The notes: generated from the letters alone by a model not told the origin. A stretch of 64,000 nucleotides of DNA from Paenibacillus radicis (ex Xue et al. 2023) (GCF_024722015.1 NZ_JANQBD010000003.1:1-64000), one strand, 5' to 3'. Counted from the stretch's first letter, positions 34,457 to 42,955 are shown. Translations and numbers: made by a program.

Positions 34457-35287
34457 ATGAAAGAGGTTGTACTTTGGACTGGTGCTGGACAGATTGGCAT
34501 GGCGATAGCTAGAAGAATCGGTTTTGGTAAGAAACTTATTATTGGTGATAAGAACCTAGATAATGCCAAGGCTACTACAAAAATTATGAAAGAAGCCGGA
34601 TTTGATGCGATGCCTGTCGAAACAGACATTTCCTCCAGAGAATCTATTTTAAACTTGATTGCAGAAGGTCAGAAATATGGTGAAATCACTGCTCTTATCA
34701 ATGCAGCCGGCGTGTCACCTAGTCAGGCACCTATTGAAGTGATTTTGAAGGTGGATTTGTACGGAACTGCAGTATTGTTGGAGGAAGTAGGTAAGGTCAT
34801 AGCTCCTGGAGGAGTTGGTGTTACAATTTCCAGTCAGTCTGGACATAGAATGCCTCAATTGGGAACTGAAATTGATGAGCAGCTGGCTACGACACCAACT
34901 GAAGAGCTCCTTAATTTGGAAGTCCTTCGACCTGAAAATATCAAGGATTCGTTGCACGCATATCAAATGGCGAAACGATGCAATGTGAAGCGTGTAATGT
35001 TTGAATCTATACGTTGGGGTGAAAAAGAGGCTCGTATCAACTCCATTTCTCCAGGAATTATCGTAACACCATTGGCTATAGACGAGTTCAATGGTCCAAG
35101 AGGAGAGTTCTATAAGAATATGTTTGCCAAGTGCCCTGCTGGACGCCCAGGAACAGCAGATGAGGTTGCAAATGTGGCTGAGTTGCTGATGATGCCACAT
35201 GGCGCTTTCATTACCGGGTCTGACTTCCTAATTGACGGTGGAGCAACAGCTTCATATTTTTACGGATCACTAAAACCAACAGAATAA
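34457..35287 (+). CDS. Short-chain dehydrogenase/reductase
   Basis: A 276-residue SDR. The cofactor loop is TGAGQIGMAIARRIG (an altered TGxxxGxG), NAAGVS is the NAG-type motif, SSQSGH holds the catalytic Ser and YQMAKRC the Tyr/Lys pair; SPGIIVTPLA and GSDFLIDGGA close the fold. AAGGAGG lies nine bases before the ATG. The substrate is unknown; context suggests carbonyl stress. Confidence 0.9.
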   Translation: MKEVVLWTGAGQIGMAIARRIGFGKKLIIGDKNLDNAKATTKIMKEAGFDAMPVETDISSRESILNLIAEGQKYGEITALINAAGVSPSQAPIEVILKVDLYGTAVLLEEVGKVIAPGGVGVTISSQSGHRMPQLGTEIDEQLATTPTEELLNLEVLRPENIKDSLHAYQMAKRCNVKRVMFESIRWGEKEARINSISPGIIVTPLAIDEFNGPRGEFYKNMFAKCPAGRPGTADEVANVAELLMMPHGAFITGSDFLIDGGATASYFYGSLKPTE

Positions 35288-35380
35288 TGAAAGTAGTCGT
35301 AAAATACTGCCTTAATTAGAAATGAGGCATGACATTTAATCAAGAAGCCCCTAGAATATTAGTCTGCTGAAGAAGGGGAA

Positions 35381-36084
35381 ATGACATTGGACAGGCCATA
35401 TATTATTTGCCACATGGTAACTTCATTGGATGGGAAAATCATTGGAGATTATTTGAGAGCGGAACGAGCACATATTTTACAGACGAATACGAAAAAATTC
35501 ATGGGTGGTACGGAAGTAAAGCCTGGATGTGTGGCAGGGTTACTATGGAGGAACACTTTACTTTCGGTCATAAATTAGATTTAGCACATGAAAACATTGA
35601 GATGATTCCCAAAATTGATTACGTAGCAAATAAAGATGCTGAGACAAATGCTATAGCAGTGGACCCCTCTGGGAAATTAGGATGGGAAGAAAATTCAATA
35701 GCACCATGGAATGAGGATAGGACGGAGGATCATATAGTAGAAGTCCTTACAGAACAAGTATCTGACGCCTACCTAGCTCATCTTAATATGATGGGTATTT
35801 CTTACATTTTCGCTGGACAAGAACAATTAAACTTTCGTCTAGTAGTTGAAAAACTAAAAAAGTTATTTAACATCGATAAGTTAATGTTAGAAGGTGGAGG
35901 TTATTTAAACGGCTCCTTTTTAGATGAAGGGTTAATTGATGAATTAAGCCTCGTTTTAGTTCCAATCGCAGATGCTGCATCTAACTCTGTGTCACTATTT
36001 GAAACGAGTTCTCATCTAAATAAAAGACAACCTGTAGATTTCTATTTAAAGGATATAGAAAAACTGGACGATGATGGTTTATGA
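35381..36084 (+). pseudogene. RibD/dihydrofolate-reductase-family protein, frameshifted
   Basis: The N-terminus MTLDRPYIICHMVTSLDGKI (then IGDYLR) is in one frame; at about 35,458 the frame changes and continues STYFTDEYEKIHGWYGSKAW, MCGRVTMEEHF, LMLEGGGYLNGSFLDEGLID and LVLVPIADA. Together they make a complete RibD C-terminal-type reductase of about 230 residues. A one-base indel separates the parts. It is last in the oxidoreductase run. Confidence 0.75.
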
Positions 36085-36217
36085 CTCAAGTATGTAACTA
36101 AGCATGATTAATCACCTAATTGAGTAATTGCTTCATCTTCCCATTGAGTCAAAAGTTGAAGCAAACTGTATTGGTGATGTAATTAATATATATAAAAAGG
36201 CCGATTTCCTACAATAC

Positions 36218-36330
36218 TGTCGGACGACAAGAACATATACAACGAAAGTCGCATAAACTGCGGCTTTTTTATTTTTTGTATAGAAGTTCTTGTCGTGAGC
36301 TCAAGACAAGAACTTCTATACAATCCCGAG
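36218..36330. repeat. TGTCGG-type element, TATACAA subtype
   Basis: TGTCGGACGACAAGAACATA then TACAACGAAAGTCGCATAAA, a GTCGCATAAACTGCGGC hairpin with six Ts, and the inverted pair TGTATAGAAGTTCTTGTC / GACAAGAACTTCTATACA, ending ATCCCGAG. Box suffixes (TATACAA) differ from all other copies, and both arms carry the same change. Confidence 0.7.
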
Positions 36331-36430
36331 AACCAAAAAGCACACAAAATATTAAGCTAAACCTGCTAAAAACTTGTCAAGATTTTTCAATAGAATATGG
36401 GGAAGATGGTGCTATACTAATTACTATATA

Positions 36431-36516
36431 ACCCTCCAAACCACTTCATTTCGCGAAGTGAATGCTTGAGCCACACTAGTTCCTTTCGATACATCCAATC
36501 CTACTACTTGTTCCAT
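36431..36516 (-). pseudogene. N-terminal stub of another IS110-family transposase
   Basis: The minus strand from ATG 36,516 reads MEQVVGLDVSKGTSVAQAFT then SRNEVVWRV. V-G-L-D-V-S-K-G is the first RuvC-like motif of IS110 transposases. The reading stops matching after about 36,431. This is a third, distinct member of the family in the window. Confidence 0.7.
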
Positions 36517-36800
36517 TTCACCATTCCTTTACGAATTTTCGCCGGCATTCCCACGATAGTTCCAACGCCATAGCTTCGCTTGTGATACGAGATCTGGGTC
36601 TCTACCAGCTCAAACATGGTTATTGGGTGGCAGTGGGAGAACAGTTTTTGTTCCAGGGTTTTCCCTCTAAGAGGAGCTCGTTCTCCCGGCTACCGCCATC
36701 TTATACCGAACCTAAAAAAAGGCCAACCAGATTTTCTGGTTGACCTAATAATCGTTAGACCTGATATGAAGCTCCCCGTAATGAGACTCCATCTCTAGCA
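36517..36800 (-). ncRNA. Upstream region of the IS110 stub (possible bridge-RNA remnant)
   Basis: About 280 non-coding bases precede the stub on the minus strand. They contain hairpin-forming segments: GAGAACAG..CTGTTCTC-like around 36,637-36,700 (GTGGGAGAACAG / GAGCTCGTTCTCCC) and GGCCAACCAGA / TCTGGTTGACC at 36,721-36,746. Position and structure fit an IS110 leader, but there is no second copy here to compare. Confidence 0.3.
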
Positions 36801-36807
36801 GACATTA

Positions 36808-36885
36808 CGCAGAACGTTAGTTCAATACGAACTCAGCGGCAGCCGGCCAGAATGATCGGCTGCTTTTTCGTTGAACTAAAGGAGA
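36808..36885. repeat. Dispersed hairpin repeat
   Basis: GAACGTTAGTTCAATACGAA, stem GCAGCCG..CGGCTGC with five Ts, then CGTTGAACTAAAGG. It probably separates transcription from the following kinase-like gene. Confidence 0.6.
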
Positions 36886-36939
36886 AGAGTTTAATTCCAT
36901 ATTGTGTTAAAATTGAGCAAAAAAGAAAATAGGAGTGAT

Positions 36940-37905
36940 ATGATCATTAGCGGTGAGATGATTGAAGAAGATCAACTACTTGATGCCTTAGAGGAGATAT
37001 ACAATCTTTCAAGGCCAATAAAGTGTAAATTCCTAAGAGGAAGTTTTAATGATCATTACTCCATTGATGCGAATGGAAGTAAATCTATTTTAAGGATTTA
37101 TAAAAATAAAAAAAGCTACATTAGAAATATTACAGATATTCGATTTGAACTGGATTTCCTGGAGTATCTTCACAGTAATGGGGTATCTGTAGCTTTTCCA
37201 ATTCGAAGTATTAAAAATGAAACCCTAAACACTGTACTTTTTAAAAATGAGCTTCGATATATAGTCTTATTTGATCATGCTGAAGGGAGTCATATAGGAA
37301 ATATTAATCTTAGCGATGCAATGTTCTTCGGGAAATTAGTCGCTTCTCTTCATAAGAAGGCCGATGGGTTTAAAAGCGAACATTCTCGAATTAAAATTGA
37401 TCAAGGATATTTGATAAAGGAGCCATTAGAAACTTTGGAAAAGTATATCGGAACCCTAAATTTATCCGATATAACCTTTTTTAAAACTCGTGCGAACCTC
37501 ATGTATGAACAATTTAATCAACTTCCTTCAACTAATGAGGCATTTGGCTTAATTCACGGAGACCTAAATCCGTCTAACGTTCACTATAGTCCAGTACATG
37601 GATTTAAGATTTTCGATTTCGATCATTGCGCATTTGGATGGAGGATACATGATTTAGCGGTAATTAGGCTTTGTTTTGATAATAACGTATATAAAGCAGT
37701 CTTAAACGGTTATCAATCCGTCAGAGCACTTAGCACTATTGAAGAGAAAAGCATCGATATGTACTCTGATGTGTTGTTAATTAGGAAAAGCAAGGATATT
37801 TTAGACATGTTAGAAGTCAATAAAAATTCAATAGAGGAAAAGACAAAGGTTGTTATTAAAGCCATTGAAACCTTGCGTATTCTAAACAATAAATCATTAA
37901 GCTAA
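36940..37905 (+). CDS. Phosphotransferase (APH / HSK2 type)
   Basis: A 321-residue APH-fold kinase of the homoserine-kinase-II/aminoglycoside-phosphotransferase superfamily. LIHGDLNPSNVH at about residue 207 is the catalytic loop and IFDFDHCAFG the metal-binding loop. The N-lobe ILRIYKNKK provides a Lys-containing strand. Substrate unknown. ATG 36,940 is chosen because AGGAGTG lies five bases upstream; the frame is open 12 codons further. Bounded on both sides by hairpin repeats, so it is a single-gene unit. Confidence 0.85.
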   Translation: MIISGEMIEEDQLLDALEEIYNLSRPIKCKFLRGSFNDHYSIDANGSKSILRIYKNKKSYIRNITDIRFELDFLEYLHSNGVSVAFPIRSIKNETLNTVLFKNELRYIVLFDHAEGSHIGNINLSDAMFFGKLVASLHKKADGFKSEHSRIKIDQGYLIKEPLETLEKYIGTLNLSDITFFKTRANLMYEQFNQLPSTNEAFGLIHGDLNPSNVHYSPVHGFKIFDFDHCAFGWRIHDLAVIRLCFDNNVYKAVLNGYQSVRALSTIEEKSIDMYSDVLLIRKSKDILDMLEVNKNSIEEKTKVVIKAIETLRILNNKSLS

Positions 37906-37985
37906 CGGATAAGGTTTGTTCATTAAGAAACCAGGACGAGGCTGCCGACATGAATCGGCAGTCTCGTTTAAGTAAAGGGCAGAAT
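37900..37985. repeat. Dispersed hairpin repeat, well preserved
   Basis: AGCTAACGGATAAGG, TTTGTTCATTAAGAAACC, stem ACGAGGCTGCCGA / TCGGCAGTCTCGT (37,936-37,967), tail TTAAGTAAAGGGCAG. It overlaps the stop codon of the upstream kinase gene and is followed by a possible -10 (TAAAAT, 38,014). Confidence 0.75.
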
Positions 37986-38053
37986 AACATAGCCTATAAT
38001 TCCAATAAATGGTAAAATATTATTGTTGTGTAAGCCGTAAGAGGAGGTGTGTT

Positions 38054-38479
38054 ATGAGTGAAGTTCAGATATTTCCAATGAGGATTGAGGATTATGATAA
38101 GATAGCTCATTTTTGGTCAAAAATCTTTGGTAATACTATTTCTTTGGAGTTCGATAGTAGAGAGAGGATTAGCGCATATTTAAAACGCAATCCAGAGTTC
38201 AGCACTGTCGCTAAGAAGGGTAATGATATTATAGGAACGGTATTATGTGGTCATGATGGACGAAGCGGCTCTCTATATCATGTTGCTGTTTCGGAAGAGT
38301 ATCGACATAAAGGAATAGCAAACGAAATGGTACAGCAAAGTCTTTCTTTACTCAAACAAGAGGGTTTTGGTCACGCTATGTTGTTCGCATACCTTGAGAA
38401 TACAACTGCAATTCAGTATTGGAAAAAGAATGGGTGGGAAGCTTTGCCTGACGTCCTATATCATTACAAGCACTTATAA
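38054..38479 (+). CDS. GNAT-family N-acetyltransferase
   Basis: A 141-residue GNAT domain. IIGTVLCGHDGRSGSLYHVA is strand beta4 with the following bulge, VSEEYRHKGIANEMVQQSLS holds the acetyl-CoA loop (R/Q-x-x-G-x-A pattern), and FAYLENTTAIQYWKKNGWEA the C-terminal part. Substrate unknown. GAGGAGGTG seven bases before ATG 38,054 fixes the start. Confidence 0.9.
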   Translation: MSEVQIFPMRIEDYDKIAHFWSKIFGNTISLEFDSRERISAYLKRNPEFSTVAKKGNDIIGTVLCGHDGRSGSLYHVAVSEEYRHKGIANEMVQQSLSLLKQEGFGHAMLFAYLENTTAIQYWKKNGWEALPDVLYHYKHL

Positions 38480-38499
38480 AGAGGTTTTATTGGCCATTG

Positions 38500-38593
38500 A
38501 GCTATCGGAGTACGTTAGTGAAATTACCAACTAAGACGCGGCTGCCAGCACAATTCGGCAGCCGCGTTATGTTAACGGGCAGTTATGCTCAAT
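38500..38593. repeat. Dispersed hairpin repeat, near-consensus copy
   Basis: GCTATCGGAGTACGTTAGTG, stem ACGCGGCTGCCAG..TTCGGCAGCCGCGT (38,535-38,567), tail ATGTTAACGGGCAG then TTATGCTCAAT. This is one of the best examples of the full unit. Confidence 0.75.
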
Positions 38594-38766
38594 GAGAATT
38601 ATGCTAAAATGAAAATACTGGAAAGCAAATTGATTTGGCAAGAAGAGATTTATTAGGAGATAAATCAATCTGCAACTGGTTATTTAGAGTATTTGAATAC
38701 GATTCTATTTTTCTTGCCACAATGCGACTAACCCTCGTGTTGTGGTTTTCTTTTGTCTAATGCGCT

Positions 38767-38900
38767 GAGAGGTTCACTGTTGTAGCTATCAAGGATGCAG
38801 CAGGCAATAACATCAACAGTTATTATGATATTTGTGACAATCCGAGTGCCAAAGTAGAAGCCATGAACAATCCGTTCCACTACACCGGTGAACCACAGGT
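38767..38900 (+). pseudogene. RHS/YD-repeat protein fragment
   Basis: The frame reads RFTVVAIKDAAGNNINSYYD, then ICDNPSAKVEAMNNPFHYTG and EPQ. V-x-A-I-x-D-A-x-G-N-x-x-x-S-Y-x-Y-D-x-x-G-N-P ... N-P-F-x-Y-T-G-E is the end of the RHS core just before the toxin domain. Neither the long core nor a toxin tip is present. It is the only trace of a polymorphic toxin in the window. Confidence 0.6.
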
Positions 38901-39131
38901 CTTAGGTGGTTTAAGCAACCATTTATGGTGTTATCGACCTATATTAACTAATTTTTCTATTTGTAAAATAGAACTAATACAGCAAAGTCACCCTCATCGT
39001 AGATTTGGTCATTTGGATTGACATGAAATCGATTACAAAACCCGTGAAAAGTGAGGTGAAACCTGTAGCTTTTAACGTATTGAACTGGTTTGGCCTCAAG
39101 CAACAAACAAATCGAAGGGAATGAAGAATTC
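38901..39131. other. Upstream region of the small secreted protein
   Basis: No gene or repeat recognised. GAAGGGAATGAAG (39,114) lies just before the next start codon. Confidence 0.3.
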
Positions 39132-39545
39132 ATGAAAAAACGTTTATTTGCACTTCTATTGGTCGTAATGTGTTTACTTACTGTTGCTTTGCCTGCATAT
39201 GCTGATGATGCTTACTACGAGTTGTCTGGGAATCCTGAAACTTATAATACCGGCGTATTGAGTGGGAATCGTATTTCAGATCTTGCATTGAGAAACTTTA
39301 ACAGTTACGATTCAGAATTAGATTTTACGATTACAGATCAAAATGGGAATGAACTTGCTTATGGATATGTAATGCCTGGCGCATATCTTTGGTATGATGG
39401 TTACAGCGTGCATACATCTGGTAATGCTCATATCTCGACTGAGAATCTATATTGGTACAATAATCCATCGGTTACTGGTATCAATATCAGCGTTACTTCG
39501 ACATCGTATGCTAATGATGCATATGTTTATATTAATGTAAATTAA
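39132..39545 (+). CDS. Small secreted protein, unknown function
   Basis: A 137-residue precursor with a classic signal peptide: MKKRLFALLLVVMCLLTVAL then PAYADDA, with likely cleavage after AYA (about residue 24). The mature part is rich in Tyr, Asn and Ser, without Cys, and looks like an all-beta domain (ELDFTITDQNGNELAYGYV). No family recognised. ATG 39,132 follows GAAGGGA. The next small gene begins 51 bases downstream. Confidence 0.8.
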   Translation: MKKRLFALLLVVMCLLTVALPAYADDAYYELSGNPETYNTGVLSGNRISDLALRNFNSYDSELDFTITDQNGNELAYGYVMPGAYLWYDGYSVHTSGNAHISTENLYWYNNPSVTGINISVTSTSYANDAYVYINVN

Positions 39546-39596
39546 CAAACGATAACATGGGCTGCTCAAGGGTCGAATTTTGACTCTGGGCAGAAC

Positions 39597-39809
39597 ATGG
39601 ATGCAAAGTATCAGTCCGAAATGAATGAGCAGAAGGATATCTTCCAACAACACATGTTGAACCAGCAAGAATTGATTGAGCAAGAAGTTTTGATAATTCA
39701 GCATACTGCTGCTACAACGTCAGACGATTCGAAAGAATGTCCCCAATGTGCGGAAATCGTGAAAGCCAAAGCGAAGTTATGTCGTTTCTATAATTATAAG
39801 TTTGAATAA
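39597..39809 (+). CDS. Small zinc-ribbon-like protein with one ligand lost
   Basis: A 70-residue protein with a helical first half rich in Gln/Glu (possible short coiled coil) and a C-terminal CPQCAEIVKAKAKLCRFYNY. In zinc-ribbon proteins of this type the last part is normally C-R-F-C; here Tyr replaces the fourth Cys. It may therefore not bind zinc, or may be the tail of a truncated gene. Weak ribosome site. A strong terminator follows. Confidence 0.5.
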   Translation: MDAKYQSEMNEQKDIFQQHMLNQQELIEQEVLIIQHTAATTSDDSKECPQCAEIVKAKAKLCRFYNYKFE

Positions 39810-39818
39810 GGAGTAATA

Positions 39819-39848
39819 ATGCTGAGCCTTTGCCGGGTCAGCATTTTT
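39819..39848 (+). terminator. Rho-independent terminator
   Basis: Arms AATGCTGA and TCAGCATT around GCCTTTGCCGGG, followed by TTTT. It is 10 bases after the zinc-ribbon-like gene. Confidence 0.85.
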
Positions 39849-39964
39849 TGTCTAGGGTTCGTTACAACTTTAATAAAAAGAAGATATATGGAATATAACA
39901 GGTTTGATAAGACAATAGGACACTATATGTTGTCACCCTAATACAAGATACGATTATCGCTATC

Positions 39965-40425
39965 GAAGAACGAGAGCTCAATAAACATTAGGAGACGGCA
40001 GCCGGTTTTTCTCAACTAAACATTCCTGTTAGGGCTAAGAAATAGCCTTTGTCAAAAAAGGAGCGCCTCGGTATGATGGGTTTGTCCCGGGCTTACAACC
40101 CAACACCATCAAGGAGGCGCTCTTATTATGAAGTTTAAACAATCAGAAGTACAAAATCAACGAATTGAACGAATTAGCACATCTCATCTTGTTATCGACA
40201 TGGCTGAGAGACTCATGTGGCACAAGCTACTAATTATTGCGGGATCGTGCTCTCAAATCGTCATCTCTCGTATAGTAACACCGTAGAAGGGTTTAAAAAA
40301 ACTGCAACGATGGGTCGAAGGACTTCAGCAAAAGCATCGTTTGGACAGCGTCATTTTGGGGCCTGGAGCCTACAGGACATTATTGGTGGAACTTAGCGAA
40401 TTGGCTTACATCGCCAGGGGGGCGA
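39965..40425 (+). mobile_element. 5' fragment of the IS110 element in a hairpin repeat
   Basis: 39,965-40,014 is the left half of a hairpin repeat (GAACGAGAGCTCAATAAAC, then ACGGCAGCCGG and TTTTT). At 40,016 CTAAACATTCCTGTTAGGGC begins the IS110 leader, identical to 8229-8340 except for one base. The transposase start at 40,129 is followed by deletions and frameshifts (after HLVIDM, and at about 40,300), and homology ends at about 40,410 (GLEPTGHYWW region mutated). The junction is at the same place in the hairpin repeat as in the copy at 8229. Confidence 0.8.
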
Positions 40426-40538
40426 TGTTTTATTTATTATTAGAAAAAGAGAATGTATTGACCAACATCGCCAAATTACAAGATATGCCTATAGAGACTT
40501 CTACCGCTCTTATAAAGATAAGTAAAGAAATCGAATAA
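40426..40538 (+). other. Short open reading segment after the IS110 fragment
   Basis: A frame continuing out of the IS110 fragment codes MFYLLLEKENVLTNIAKLQD then MPIETSTALIKISKEIE before a stop. It looks like the 3' end of a gene, but no family is recognised. Confidence 0.3.
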
Positions 40539-40543
40539 TGACA

Positions 40544-40587
40544 AAAGAACGGCTTTCTTCGCATCATCTGCGATAGGGCCGTTCTTT
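40544..40587. terminator. Bidirectional terminator before the appendage genes
   Basis: Arms AAAGAACGGC and GCCGTTCTTT around a loop with an inner TCGCA/TGCGA pair. It can also end the minus-strand appendage transcript. Confidence 0.75.
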
Positions 40588-40692
40588 GATTTACATCGAA
40601 GTTCTTTATATTACACCCAAGGTAACCAATAAAGGTGTAGACATTTTCACAAAATACCGAATCGTCTTTTCCAAATTACAGATCCCATGCCT

Positions 40693-41085
40693 TTAGCCTA
40701 AGGGATACCTTGGAGTTAAACAAAACTCTCCTTGGTATGGAGGTGTAAATGGAGCAGCTCCTGTTCCTGTTAATGTTATTGAAGTAAAGCCATTTTTGGT
40801 AAATGCAAGACTAGCACCCACAGATAAAATTTCAGTTTCTACTAAAGTAGCACCAAGCAGAAATTCAACTGTTACTGTACCACCAGTCGGTCCACTATCT
40901 AATGATATGGTTCCGGATACAAACGTTTTAGCTGGATTTGTATTTAGCGCATAGATGGTGATCGTAGGTGTAGCGGCTGTCACAGTATAAGGAGCACATA
41001 ATTTATCCTGCACAAATGAGGTTTGACTACAACACTCATGATTACCTACCGCTAAGGTTTGGTTATTACAGCTACATCCACTCAT
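40693..41085 (-). CDS. Ena-type endospore appendage subunit (DUF3992), paralogue 1
   Basis: A 130-residue protein matching what is known of S-type endospore-appendage subunits. N-terminal Cys-rich connector MSGCSCNNQT and HECCSQTSFVQDKLCAPY, a Thr/Gly/Ser-rich beta-sandwich (SGTISLDSGPTGGTVTVEFL), and a C-terminal strand ending FCLTPRYPLG, with a Cys that could crosslink to the connector of the next subunit. No signal peptide, as expected for a mother-cell-made spore protein. AGAGGAGGAAG lies ten bases upstream. The most diverged of three tandem copies (TPTITIYALNT and EILSVGA differ). Confidence 0.75.
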   Translation of the reverse strand: MSGCSCNNQTLAVGNHECCSQTSFVQDKLCAPYTVTAATPTITIYALNTNPAKTFVSGTISLDSGPTGGTVTVEFLLGATLVETEILSVGASLAFTKNGFTSITLTGTGAAPFTPPYQGEFCLTPRYPLG

Positions 41086-41313
41086 GAATTAGGCTTCCTC
41101 CTCTAATAAATCAGTATTGAATATATAAATACATAACTACGGTACAGCCTGTATTCGGCTTGTACCTGTGATATCACGCCGAGATGCAACGCCAGATTCG
41201 ATAAATGGTTAATTTCAAGGCTTACTTGCTATTTTGCCCCAAGGTAACCAATAAAGGTGTAGACATTTCCATAAAATATCGGAGTGTCTTTTCCCAATTA
41301 CAGATCTATGCTA

Positions 41314-41703
41314 TTAGCCTAAGGGATACCGTGGAGTTAAACAGAACTCTCCTTGATATGGGGGTGTAAATGGAGCAGCTCCTGTTCCTGTTAATGTTAT
41401 TGAAGTAAAGCCACTCTTGGTAAATGCAAGACTAGCACCTACAGTTAGAGTATCCGTTTCCACTATAGTAGCACCAAGCAGAAATGTAACTGCTACGGTA
41501 CCCCCAGTCGGTCCACTGTCTAATGATATGGTTCCGGATACAAACGTTTTAGTTGGATTTGTATTTAGCGCATAGATGACCTGTGGTGTAGCGGTTGTCA
41601 AAGTATAAGTAGCACACAATTTATCCTGCACAAATGAGGTTTGACTACAACACTCATGATTACCTACCGCTAAGGCTTGGTTATTACAGCTACATCCACT
41701 CAT
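41314..41703 (-). CDS. Ena-type endospore appendage subunit (DUF3992), paralogue 2
   Basis: A 129-residue copy sharing the whole pattern with its neighbours: Cys-rich connector with the CC pair, SFVQDKLCATYTL, beta core, and CLTPRYPLG at the end. Upstream and downstream spacers (ribosome site, CTAATAAATCAGTATTGA-type leader, ACCAATAAAGG-type trailer) are conserved with the other two copies, so the unit of about 610 bp was duplicated as a block. Each gene can have its own promoter. Confidence 0.75.
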   Translation of the reverse strand: MSGCSCNNQALAVGNHECCSQTSFVQDKLCATYTLTTATPQVIYALNTNPTKTFVSGTISLDSGPTGGTVAVTFLLGATIVETDTLTVGASLAFTKSGFTSITLTGTGAAPFTPPYQGEFCLTPRYPLG

Positions 41704-41929
41704 GAATTAGACTTCCTCCTCTAATAAATCAGTATTGACTATATAACTACGTAACTAGGGTACAGCCTGTATTCGCTTGAACCCGTGATAACTTGCCCAT
41801 TCGCAACGCATATTCGATAAATGGTTAATTCCTAGGATTACTTGCTGTTTTGCCCGAAGGTAACCAATAAAGGCGTAGACAATTTCATAAAATATTGGAT
41901 TATCTTCTCCCAATTACAGATCCATGCTA

Positions 41930-42298
41930 TTAGCCTAAGGGATACCGTGGAGTTAAACAGAACTCTCCTTGGTATGGAGGTGTAAATGGAGCAACTCCTG
42001 TTAATGTTATTGAAGTAAAGCCACTTTTGGTAAATGCAAGAGTAGCACCTACAGTTAGAGTTTCCGTTTCCACTACAGTAGCACCAAGCAGAAATTCAAC
42101 TGTTACTGTACCACCAGTCGGTCCACTGTCTAATGATATGGTGCCGGATACAAACGTTTTAGTTGGATTTGTATTTAGCGCATAGATGACCTGTGGTGTA
42201 GCGGTTGTCAAAGTATAAGTAGCACACAATTTATCCTGCACAAATGAGGTTTGACTACAACACTCATGATTGCCTATCATACTGTTACACCCACTCAT
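41930..42298 (-). CDS. Ena-type endospore appendage subunit (DUF3992), paralogue 3
   Basis: A 122-residue copy with a shorter connector (MSGCNSMIGNHECCSQ, lacking CSCNNQALAV) and a four-residue deletion near the C-terminus (LTGVAPF in place of LTGTGAAPF). The beta core and CLTPRYPLG end are retained. The connector length sets the flexibility of inter-subunit links in Ena fibres, so this copy could play a different structural role. First gene of the minus-strand run; divergent from 42,506. Confidence 0.75.
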   Translation of the reverse strand: MSGCNSMIGNHECCSQTSFVQDKLCATYTLTTATPQVIYALNTNPTKTFVSGTISLDSGPTGGTVTVEFLLGATVVETETLTVGATLAFTKSGFTSITLTGVAPFTPPYQGEFCLTPRYPLG

Positions 42299-42505
42299 CG
42301 ATTAGGTATCCTCCTCTAATAAATCAGTATTTAATATATAACTACGTAACTACAATATAGCCTGTATCCGCTAGTACCTCTGATAACTTGCCCATTCGCA
42401 ACGTATATTCGATAAATGGTTATCTGTCTTAGTACGGTTTACCCATAGCATAAATAAACTAAATTCCAAAGGATGGTTTTATTTTTGATGGGGAGGTTGG
42501 GGGAT

Positions 42506-42955
42506 TTGAAAGCAGTTACTCAAACGACAAGGCAAAAGACCGTTGTAAACGTTACAACAGGCTGCTGCTCATCAAAGAGGAAAAAAGGGGAAAAGGGGAA
42601 AAAGAGGAAATGCAAAAAGAAACCGAGATTTGATGTATGTGAAAAAATAAAAATATGCGGTCGTATATTTCAAAAATGCGATGGAGAAACCCGTGTTTAT
42701 TTTCGGACCGTAGGTATTCACCGCCCATCTACAAGTGTCTTAAAAATTGAAAACGACTCGGACTGCCAAATGAAAGCTATCATAAATATGAGCTCAAAAA
42801 AAAAAATAATTGAGCAGACAATAGATGAATATCAGGAAACTGTTTTTGTTGTAGGCTCTATTAAAAACTTAAAAATAATGTGTACCAGAACAAGCGAAGA
42901 GGATAAAATCTGCAAAGGTAAATTCGAATTGATGATTCGCTCCAGAATTGCATAA
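42506..42955 (+). CDS. Cys-rich basic protein, candidate Ena-related anchoring subunit
   Basis: A 149-residue protein. TTG at 42,506 is preferred (GGGGAGG nine bases upstream). The N-terminus has TTGCCSSKRKKGEKGKKRKC, a very basic Cys-containing stretch, then VCEKIKICGRIFQKCDGETR, and a core of beta-strand-like segments (VGIHRPSTSVLKIENDSDCQ). A CC pair followed by x-C-x-K-I-x-I-C-G resembles the connector and first strand of DUF3992 proteins, but the core is diverged. Divergent from the Ena genes and convergent with the BclA-type gene; a role in attaching or capping the fibre is inference. Confidence 0.5.
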   Translation: MKAVTQTTRQKTVVNVTTGCCSSKRKKGEKGKKRKCKKKPRFDVCEKIKICGRIFQKCDGETRVYFRTVGIHRPSTSVLKIENDSDCQMKAIINMSSKKKIIEQTIDEYQETVFVVGSIKNLKIMCTRTSEEDKICKGKFELMIRSRIA

